From positions 62,001 to 126,000 of the forward strand of contig CAZDXB010000005.1 in the NCBI GenBank assembly GCA_964509335.1: DNA of 64,000 nt, given 5' to 3'. Position 1 is the first letter of the stretch. Each line of letters begins with the position of its first letter. Below the pieces are notes generated by a model that made no database searches, was not told where the DNA came from, and was given only the letters and a program-made list of their open reading frames with translations. The translations under genes were made by a program, and so were the position numbers. This DNA is from CAZDXB01 sp964509335. Lineage in GTDB: Bacteria; Bacteroidota; Ignavibacteria; Kapaibacteriales; UBA2268. Shown one piece after another: positions 58,500 to 64,000 of this stretch.

Positions 58500-59951
58500 T
58501 TAATTTTTATTTAGCTTTTTGTTTTTTCTTTTGTAATAAACATAAATTGGAATGCCTATTCCCGTAAGCGCTAATCCGAAGACAGAGTTAATTATTTCGG
58601 TTCTTCCTTCGACGTAGTTTAAAATATCGTTGTATAGAGTGAATATAACAAATACCGTGGCGAAAGCGACAAAAATCGCCGGCAGCCACGGGTAGCCTAT
58701 TACTTTGTAGGGGCGATGAGCGTTAGGCATCTTCTTTCTCAACACGAAGACGCCGTAAGCTCCCATTGCATAGAATATCCAGCTAACGAAAATCAACATA
58801 TTGGTTAGAATATCGAAAGTGCCGCTCAGAACGAGAACGCAAGACCAAACGGCTTGAATTAGCAGAGCGTTAGCCGGCGTTTTGTTTTTAGGGTGAACGA
58901 AGCCGATTTTCTTGAAAAAAACGCCGTCTCTCGCCATTGCGTAGTAAACGCGCGCGCTTACCATAATAGCGCCGTTCGAGGTTCCGAAAGTCGAAATCAT
59001 AACCGCCGCCGCGACTAAGCCGCCGCCAATCGGTCCTATCACTTTTTCCGCTAAATCCGAGGCGACTAATTTCGAGCCCGCCATCTCGTCGATAGGAATG
59101 ATATAAAGATACGCTAGGTTAATCAGAATGTAAACTGAAATTACAATTATAGTACCAACGGTGAGAGCCAAGGGGATGTTTCTTTGCGCTTTTTTGACTT
59201 CGCCCGCTATGTATGTAATGTTATTCCATCCGTCGTAAGACCAGAAAGCGCCGGAGAGAGCCAAAGCGATTCCGCCGGCTAAGCCGTATTCTACGTTCGT
59301 CAGCGCGTCCGACGAAAAATTATCGCTAGAGCCGTTGCCAAATAAGAATCCAGCGGCGACGATGATTAATATCGCTACGACTTTCATAGTCGTGAACACT
59401 CCGGCTATTCTACCGCCGAACAGCACGCCGAGATAATTGACGAAGGATAAAAACGAAATCACGCCTATCGTTAGAAGCTTTTCCCCTATGTTTCTGACTG
59501 GGAAGATATCCCCTATGAACGGTATATGGATGAATATTTGGTTTTCCACTTCCGGGGAAAATCTCGGCAAGTCGAAGAAGTAACCGGCGTAGTGAGAGAA
59601 AACGTAAGTGATGGAAGCGATAGAGCCGGTTTGAATAACGGCGAAGATAGCCCAACCGTATAAATAAGCAAAAAAGTCTCCGTACATCTTTTGGAAATAA
59701 ATGTATTGCCCGCCCGTATGAGGTAACAACCCCGCGACTTCAGCGTTAGTTAAAGCTCCGAACAACGTGATTACGCCCGCGACCGCCCAAAGCGCTAATA
59801 ACAGCTCCGGCGAGCCTAACTGCTCCGCCATAGTAGAGGGTTTCTTGAAAATCCCCGAACCGATAACGGCTCCAATCACAATCGAAGTCGTTATGAATAT
59901 GCCTAGTTTGGGAACAAGCTTGCCGTTCTTTTCTTCAGCGCTTTCTTTCAT
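58500..59951 (-). CDS. APC-family amino-acid permease
   Basis: A 483-residue transporter with twelve predicted membrane helices. The first helix IVIGAVIGSGIFKKPSTMAEQ carries the GSGIF substrate-binding motif of the APC superfamily, and AGGIALALSGAFWSYDGWNNITYIAGEVKKAQRNIPLAL is the typical SLC7/LAT-like landmark (segments around 222-262). It should exchange or import amino acids across the inner membrane. A lysine-rich C-terminal tail is cytoplasmic. Start ATG 59951. The 304-base gap upstream (59952-60255), shared with the divergent LysE-type gene, contains both promoters and one palindrome. Confidence 0.92.
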   Translation of the reverse strand: MKESAEEKNGKLVPKLGIFITTSIVIGAVIGSGIFKKPSTMAEQLGSPELLLALWAVAGVITLFGALTNAEVAGLLPHTGGQYIYFQKMYGDFFAYLYGWAIFAVIQTGSIASITYVFSHYAGYFFDLPRFSPEVENQIFIHIPFIGDIFPVRNIGEKLLTIGVISFLSFVNYLGVLFGGRIAGVFTTMKVVAILIIVAAGFLFGNGSSDNFSSDALTNVEYGLAGGIALALSGAFWSYDGWNNITYIAGEVKKAQRNIPLALTVGTIIVISVYILINLAYLYIIPIDEMAGSKLVASDLAEKVIGPIGGGLVAAAVMISTFGTSNGAIMVSARVYYAMARDGVFFKKIGFVHPKNKTPANALLIQAVWSCVLVLSGTFDILTNMLIFVSWIFYAMGAYGVFVLRKKMPNAHRPYKVIGYPWLPAIFVAFATVFVIFTLYNDILNYVEGRTEIINSVFGLALTGIGIPIYVYYKRKNKKLNKN

Positions 59952-60149
59952 TACCCAGCGGCTTTTGTGAAAAATAAATACAAAAATAACTACTATAGTC
60001 TTTTAAGCAATAAGTTAAACTCAAAAAACGTTCCCCAAATTGATTCTTTAAATAGGCGCGCAGCCGCGACATCGCTTTAAATGTACGCGGAAATTTACGC
60101 TAATCTCCTATGAATATTTTGGATTTTTGTATCAGTTTATTAAATTATA

Positions 60150-60167
60150 TGTGTAAAAATTTACACA
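60150..60167. promoter_or_regulatory. Operator-like palindrome upstream of the LysE-type gene
   Basis: TGTGTAAA and TTTACACA flank AA, giving an 18-bp palindrome about 90 bases before the LysE-type start and 200 bases from the divergent permease start. The size and symmetry suit a dimeric repressor. AGGAGG follows at 60193-60197. The rest of the 59952-60255 gap is AT-rich with no gene. Confidence 0.4.
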
Positions 60168-60255
60168 CTTTTAAGAAAAATTAAAATAAAAGGAGGAATA
60201 GAAGGTCTAAAAGGACTGGAATTAAGGAAGTAAGTTTTACAATTTTAAGCGATTA

Positions 60256-60978
60256 ATGATAGTAGCTTTACTTGCGGGATTTATAATAGGATATATTTTG
60301 GCGATTCCGCCGGGACCGGTGGGGGTAACGGTTATGCGTTTAAGTCTGGACAAAGGCATAAAGCATAGCGTTTTGGCGGCTACCGGCGCTGGAACGATGG
60401 ATTTTATATATTGTCTTATTATCGTATTCGCAACGTCGGCGATGTTAAGTTTAGCCAGCGGCTTTTTTAACGATTACCCTGTTCTTCTACTTGGATTTCA
60501 AATATTCGTCGTAGCGTCCGTTATTATTTACGGTATAGTAAATATTAAACTTAAAGATAAAATTGAGAATCCGGAAAAAAAACGACCTCCCAGTAAGTTT
60601 AAGTTTTTAAAAAAACTATCGCATCGCGGTCCTTTCTTCCTCGGTATTGGAGTTGCGATTGCCAACGTCGCTAACCCGACCTTTTTACCTTCGCTCGCTT
60701 ACATTACATTAAACGCCCATGAGTTCATCCTCGCTGACAGAAGCTTTTTGACTAATTTGACTTTTGCCTTTGCTTTTGGATTTGGGAATTCCGCTTGGCT
60801 ATACACTGTTTCAAAGGTATTGGTTCATTATAAAGGACAGATGTCCACTAAGGTATTGGCTCGAATTCACCAATTCGCCGGCTACGCGTTAGTAGCCTTC
60901 GGAGCGGTTTTGGGTTATAAAGTTTTTGCTTCCACTAATTGGAATGAGATTTTACGTTATGTATTCTCTTTTCAGTAA
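60256..60978 (+). CDS. LysE/RhtB-family exporter
   Basis: A 240-residue membrane protein with six predicted helices. The N-terminal IPPGPVGVTVMRLSLDKGIKHSVLAATGAG is the LysE/RhtB signature (helix 1 and the PGP motif). A lysine-rich loop (KDKIENPEKKRPPSKFKFLKK) separates the two halves, and the second half has GIGVAIANVANPTFLPSL and FAFGFGNSAWL. It should export amino acids or similar small solutes across the inner membrane. It is divergent from an amino-acid permease gene, and the shared promoter region has an operator-like palindrome, so import and export may be co-regulated. Convergent with the M15 gene. Confidence 0.9.
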   Translation: MIVALLAGFIIGYILAIPPGPVGVTVMRLSLDKGIKHSVLAATGAGTMDFIYCLIIVFATSAMLSLASGFFNDYPVLLLGFQIFVVASVIIYGIVNIKLKDKIENPEKKRPPSKFKFLKKLSHRGPFFLGIGVAIANVANPTFLPSLAYITLNAHEFILADRSFLTNLTFAFAFGFGNSAWLYTVSKVLVHYKGQMSTKVLARIHQFAGYALVAFGAVLGYKVFASTNWNEILRYVFSFQ

Positions 60979-61001
60979 ACGAAAAACGGAAAACTGAAAT
61001 A

Positions 61002-61628
61002 TTATCTTTTGTCGAAATGTTGATAGTCTTTTAGCGATTTAAAATCGCCGCCCCATCGCCAACCTCTTTCTTTAAATGCTTTGACTATTGCGCCGTTTGC
61101 CTTTAAAGTTCCGGGAATATTAGGGTCGTATTGGGCGCCCTTTGGAGCTATCCTGCCGCTTTTGTAAACGGCGGGGTTGTTGAACGGGTTGATGTCGATA
61201 GCTCTTCCGAAAGCGTGGTTGGAAAGTCGCTTCGTTCCGGCGATTGTTCTATAGCAGAAAGCCGAGGTATTGTTGTCAGCCATAGACGCGTTGTCCGACC
61301 AGTCGTATTCAACTATGGGAATAGCTCTCGCTATTGGGAACTTTTCTTTTTTGATAATGTCGAATATCTCGACTAGGTCTTTTTTCAGAACTTTGTTAAT
61401 AACGAGCTGCCCTCTGTGCAACTTTCCGTCGAAGGAATAGTATTCGACGTCGATAATAACAAGCTCGTCGATAATTTTTTTAGGCGCGTCGGTATTTTTG
61501 ATTGATTCCTCAAAAGTCATATCCGAATCTACTATGACTTTGCTTTTCGACGCTAATTGCGAGAACCCAAGCAGCAAGAACAAAACGAAAGCTATAGATT
61601 CGCTCCAAATATTATGTTTGTTTTTCAT
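61002..61628 (-). CDS. M15-family D-Ala-D-Ala carboxypeptidase-like peptidase
   Basis: A 208-residue exported zinc peptidase. I chose ATG 61628 (MKNKHNIWSESIAFVLFLLLGFSQLAS), which gives a signal peptide; the open frame runs 98 codons further but overlaps the divergent TPR gene and is low-complexity Phe-rich. The zinc motif SNHAFGRAIDINP (S-x-H-x-x-G-x-A-x-D) and the final His in DYQHFDKR are typical of M15/VanY-like enzymes. It trims peptidoglycan stem peptides in the periplasm. AAGGAGGA lies 13 bases before the start, a somewhat long spacing. It is convergent with the LysE-type gene. Confidence 0.9.
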   Translation of the reverse strand: MKNKHNIWSESIAFVLFLLLGFSQLASKSKVIVDSDMTFEESIKNTDAPKKIIDELVIIDVEYYSFDGKLHRGQLVINKVLKKDLVEIFDIIKKEKFPIARAIPIVEYDWSDNASMADNNTSAFCYRTIAGTKRLSNHAFGRAIDINPFNNPAVYKSGRIAPKGAQYDPNIPGTLKANGAIVKAFKERGWRWGGDFKSLKDYQHFDKR

Positions 61629-61725
61629 AACTAAATAAAAATCCTCCTTTAGCTTAAAGTTTATTTTTTTATCTTTGAAAATACAAAGATGAAAATTAAA
61701 TAAGTAATAAAAAAATAAAAAGAAG

Positions 61726-62547
61726 ATGGCTAAAAAGAAGGGAAAAGCGGACGCCAAGCGAAGACCGGGAAAATATTCGAGCGGCGAGCGCGATCCGAAG
61801 AAAAAAGAAGAAAAATTTGAATTCAGCTTTAGAAACAAAAAGTTTAGAGCGGCGCTGCCGTTTATTGTAGCCGCGCTGGTATATTGGTGGATTTGGATTG
61901 TTCCTACGGGGGAAAAAGTCAAGGACCCTTGGTACGCCGCGGTTCATTTAGTAGATTCGGCTCGCAAGACGAATAATCCGAAATTAAAGACGGAGCTTTT
62001 AAATAAAGGCGGGAACGAGCTTAAACGATTAGTCGCGGAGCATCCTTATCACGCTCGAATACATTTTTTTCTCGGCTACTATTATTTCGCCAAAAAGAAT
62101 TGGGACTCTGCGTTAGTTAAACTAAAAAAAGCGGCGAAAATGGACAGCGGAGCGACTATAAATCCCGTTTGGCATCAAGCGAACGAATTAATAGTTAAGG
62201 CGGCGGTCAATAAAAGCCTGGCTTTGCGGAATCAAAACAAACCTCAAGAAGCTTTAAATGTGTTGTTAAACGCTTCAAAATACGGACAAAACAATCCCGT
62301 ATTGAATAAATTCATTGGAGACGCTTACTTCAGAAAGGGAGAATACGATTTAGCTTTGAAGTATTTTCTCCATAGCTATAAGTTTAATCAAAAGGACGCG
62401 GATTTGTGCAATATGATTGGGGTTCTTTATAAATATCGCAACGATTTGAACCGCGCGGCGTCTTTCTTTAAAACGGCTTTGCGGCTTAATACTAATCATA
62501 AAGCCGCCAAGCAAAATCTCTCCTCTTTGAAAAACCAAATAAACTGA
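61726..62547 (+). CDS. Membrane-anchored TPR protein
   Basis: A 273-residue protein. Residues 1-38 are highly basic (MAKKKGKADAKRRPGKY), one membrane helix lies at about 44-60 (AALPFIVAALVYWWIWIVP), and the rest holds three to five TPR-like helical repeats (YHARIHFFLGYYYFAKKNWDSALVKLKKA, NPVLNKFIGDAYFRKGEYDLALKYFLHS, ADLCNMIGVLYKYRNDLNRAASFFKTALRL). With the basic tail inside, the TPR domain should face the periplasm. It is a scaffold for envelope protein complexes with no known partner. It lies upstream of infC, 86 bases apart. Confidence 0.85.
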   Translation: MAKKKGKADAKRRPGKYSSGERDPKKKEEKFEFSFRNKKFRAALPFIVAALVYWWIWIVPTGEKVKDPWYAAVHLVDSARKTNNPKLKTELLNKGGNELKRLVAEHPYHARIHFFLGYYYFAKKNWDSALVKLKKAAKMDSGATINPVWHQANELIVKAAVNKSLALRNQNKPQEALNVLLNASKYGQNNPVLNKFIGDAYFRKGEYDLALKYFLHSYKFNQKDADLCNMIGVLYKYRNDLNRAASFFKTALRLNTNHKAAKQNLSSLKNQIN

Positions 62548-62633
62548 CAATTTAATCAAAATAATTTTTTATTTTAACTTATAACTTTTAAATTTGTAAA
62601 CTTAAGTAATTTGTATAAAAAAAAAGGTTATAA

Positions 62634-63236
62634 TTGAAATTTCCATCTTTTGCATATTTCGCGCAGCGTTCGCACGGAGGCGGGCGCAAGGATAAGAAGC
62701 AAAGAGTAAGAGTCAACAACGAAATCAGAGCGAAACAAATTAGAGTCGTGGACGGCGAAGGGGGAATGCTCGGGGTTATGGATCCGAAAGAAGCGATGCG
62801 AATCGCCAAAGAAAGGGAGTTGGATTTAGTCGAGGTAGCTCCGAAAGCGAACCCCCCTGTTTGCAAGATAATAGACTTCGGTAAATTCAAATACGAGCAA
62901 CAAAAGAAGGAGAAGTTGCAGAAAAAGAAACAGCACACTCAACAGTTGAAAGAATTGAGGTTTAAATGGCGAATAGACACGCACGACTTTAATTTTAAGG
63001 TTAGGCACGCGAGACAATTTTTAGAAGACGGCAACAAGGTAAAAGGCACAGTGTTTTTTAGAGGAAGAGAGATTGTTCATAAGGAGGTTGGCAGGAAAGT
63101 ATTAGAAAATTTCATCGACGCTTTGATGGATATTGCAAAAATAGACCAACCGATTAAAAGCGAGGGTAAAACCTTGCAAGCGATAATGGCTCCCGATAAA
63201 GGAAAAATAAAAAGCAAAGGGAAAAGTAAAAAGTAA
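62634..63236 (+). CDS. infC: Translation initiation factor IF-3
   Basis: A 200-residue IF-3. The N-domain starts QRVRVNNEIRAKQIRVVDGEGG, followed by the linker LVEVAPKANPPVCKIIDFGKFKYEQQ, and the C-domain has ELRFKWRIDTHDFNFKVRHARQFLEDGNKVKGTVFFRGRE; these are conserved IF-3 landmarks. It keeps the ribosomal subunits apart and checks the start codon. The only start possible is the TTG at 62634, because the codon immediately before it is a stop and no ATG occurs until codon 40 or so; AAAGG lies seven bases upstream. A rare start codon fits known autoregulation of infC by IF-3. First gene of infC-rpmI-rplT-pheS. Confidence 0.95.
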   Translation: MKFPSFAYFAQRSHGGGRKDKKQRVRVNNEIRAKQIRVVDGEGGMLGVMDPKEAMRIAKERELDLVEVAPKANPPVCKIIDFGKFKYEQQKKEKLQKKKQHTQQLKELRFKWRIDTHDFNFKVRHARQFLEDGNKVKGTVFFRGREIVHKEVGRKVLENFIDALMDIAKIDQPIKSEGKTLQAIMAPDKGKIKSKGKSKK

Positions 63237-63267
63237 TTGTAAAATAAAATAGTTGCGGAGACGTACG

Positions 63268-63465
63268 ATGCCAAAAATGAAGACGAACTGCTCGGCAAAG
63301 AAAAGGTTCAAAAAGACCGCTACCGGACAGTATAAAAGAAAAAAAGCTTATAAAAGTCATATATTGACGAAGAAAACAAGAAAGCGTAAAAGAGAACTTG
63401 GAAAATCGACTATAGTGGATAAAGTCGATAAGAAGAAAGTTCAGAAGTTATTAGCTCAAGGATAA
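63268..63465 (+). CDS. rpmI: Ribosomal protein L35
   Basis: A 65-residue basic protein starting at ATG 63268 (MPKMKTNCSAKKRFKKTATG), with GGAG ten bases upstream. The N-terminus and the central HILTKKTRKRKRELGKSTIV block are standard for L35 of the large subunit. It is 31 bases after infC and 80 bases before rplT. The gap to rplT has a hairpin with T run (63480-63522). Confidence 0.97.
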   Translation: MPKMKTNCSAKKRFKKTATGQYKRKKAYKSHILTKKTRKRKRELGKSTIVDKVDKKKVQKLLAQG

Positions 63466-63479
63466 ACAATTATATATAT

Positions 63480-63522
63480 AGGCGAAAGGGGCGTTCAGCG
63501 AGGCTCTCCCTAAGCCTTTTTT
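63480..63522 (+). promoter_or_regulatory. Attenuator-like hairpin between rpmI and rplT
   Basis: AGGC (63480-63483) pairs with GCCT (63514-63517), and GGG (63488-63490) with CCC (63508-63510), followed by six Ts at 63517-63522. It looks like a partial terminator or protein-binding attenuator in the rpmI-rplT intergenic region. L20-dependent control of this operon is known in other bacteria; whether this structure binds L20 is not shown. Confidence 0.5.
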
Positions 63523-63545
63523 GTTAAATTAAACGGAGAATTATT

Positions 63546-63887
63546 ATGAGAGCGTCAAACAAAGTAGCTTCGCGCCGAAAAAGAAAGAAGTTATTTAAAA
63601 ACACCAAGGGTTACTGGGGCGCGAGGAAGAACGTTTACACAATAGCGAAGCATCATTACGAAAAGGGATTGCTTCACGCTTACAAAGACCGAAAGCTAAA
63701 GAAGAGAAATTTCCGAAGATTATGGATTACTAGAATTAACGCCGCCGCCAGAGAGAACGGCACAACTTATTCGAGATTAATCAACGGCTTAAACAAAAAT
63801 AATATCGAGATAAACCGTAAAGTTCTCGCGGATTTGGCGATGAACAACAAGCAGGCTTTCGCCGAAATCGTCGAGCAAGCTAAGTAA
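63546..63887 (+). CDS. rplT: Ribosomal protein L20
   Basis: A 113-residue L20 of normal length. MRASNKVASRRKRKKLFKNTKGYWGARKNVY is the usual N-terminus (a basic, rRNA-binding helix), and ITRINAAARENGTTYSRLINGL is the globular domain landmark. It is an early 50S assembly protein that binds 23S rRNA and often represses its own operon. ACGGAG lies eight bases before the ATG. pheS follows 44 bases later. Confidence 0.97.
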   Translation: MRASNKVASRRKRKKLFKNTKGYWGARKNVYTIAKHHYEKGLLHAYKDRKLKKRNFRRLWITRINAAARENGTTYSRLINGLNKNNIEINRKVLADLAMNNKQAFAEIVEQAK

Positions 63888-63930
63888 GCGATAGATTCCG
63901 AGTTTGAATATTATACTAACGGAAAGTTTT

Positions 63931-64000
63931 ATGCTTGAAGAGATAAAGAAAGTCGGACAAGAAGCGTTGGATAAGCTTAACAAGATTAAATCCGCTTCCG
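63931..64000 (+). CDS. pheS: Phenylalanyl-tRNA synthetase alpha subunit, 5' end only
   Basis: An open frame from ATG 63931 to the window end encodes MLEEIKKVGQEALDKLNKIK and three more residues, the typical coiled-coil N-terminus of PheS. The gene order infC-rpmI-rplT-pheS supports the call strongly. The rest of the gene, and presumably pheT, lie outside the window. Confidence 0.85.
   Translation, partial: MLEEIKKVGQEALDKLNKIKSAS

Noticed and set aside
61629..61922. 98-codon N-terminal extension of the M15 peptidase frame
   Set aside because: It is Phe/Leu low-complexity, overlaps the start of the divergent TPR gene, and the signal peptide begins at 61628.
1..64000. CRISPR array or prophage
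   Set aside because: Repeats are isolated palindromes or inverted copies without regular spacers, and no integrase, capsid or terminase gene was seen.

Overview
The window reads as a chromosomal segment from a member of the FCB group (Bacteroidota / Chlorobiota / Ignavibacteriota / Kapabacteriota neighbourhood). The support is two large secreted proteins ending in type IX secretion (Por) sorting domains, a DUF5686-type regulatory-domain/beta-barrel protein, a DUF3108 protein, many lipoproteins, generally weak Shine-Dalgarno sites, and the gene order infC-rpmI-rplT-pheS. I cannot name a genus. Housekeeping genes (dinB, rmlA, rsmD, comF, nusB, mlaEFD, tRNA-His, thiamine pyrophosphokinase, tsaC, infC to pheS) alternate with envelope genes and accessory insertions.

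Region by region. 0-6.6 kb: a truncated lipoprotein gene, dinB, a CASTOR/POLLUX-like channel, rmlA, a PilM-like protein and rsmD. 6.6-17.2 kb: a PKD-repeat T9SS cargo, a TonB-dependent receptor, an EamA permease broken by a one-base shift, an exported Xaa-Pro peptidase, comF and a MauE/DoxX protein. 17.2-19.7 kb: an AvaI/BsoBI-type restriction endonuclease and its methyltransferase. 20-28.6 kb: a siroheme gene behind a frameshifted rubrerythrin-like gene, a DUF2335 pair, a Ycf48-like lipoprotein, a TrmH-type methyltransferase, an IgGFc-binding-like T9SS cargo, a small outer-membrane protein and nusB. 28.6-33.1 kb: the mlaE-mlaF-mlaD lipid transport operon, tRNA-His, an FKBP lipoprotein and another lipoprotein. 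33.1-38 kb (minus): esterase, thiamine pyrophosphokinase, a patatin-Omp85 protein, acylphosphatase and a DJ-1 fragment. 38-41.4 kb: a TPR protein and a three-gene cassette I do not recognise. 41.5-46.4 kb: DUF3108, DUF5686, an isoprenylcysteine-methyltransferase-like protein and an MBL-fold protein.

The most striking locus is 46.66-53.05 kb: four co-directional genes for a NuoE-like protein with extra cysteine-rich modules, a NuoF protein fused to a complete GltD-type flavoprotein, a HoxU-like iron-sulfur subunit, and a stand-alone glutamate-synthase FMN domain without glutaminase. Together they look like an NADH-linked flavin-based redox complex, possibly electron-bifurcating, built round a GltB-type catalytic domain. 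Next to it (53.06-56.04 kb) is a decaying defence cassette: a 33-codon ORF overlapping a GmrSD-type DUF262/HNH protein with a HEPN-like tail, then a multiply broken hsdM remnant. Near-identical palindromes bracket the cassette.

56-64 kb: rubrerythrin, a LOG-family gene behind a MITE-like element, tsaC, an amino-acid permease, a LysE-type exporter, an M15 peptidase, a TPR protein, and infC-rpmI-rplT-pheS (cut by the window end). Intergenic DNA is rich in dispersed palindromes and two families of MITE-like repeats. Coding-strand bias flips from mostly minus to mostly plus near 28 kb, where two in-phase DnaA-box-like sites lie in an AT-rich gap, so a replication origin there is possible but unproven. 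No CRISPR array, rRNA, IS transposase or prophage was seen.
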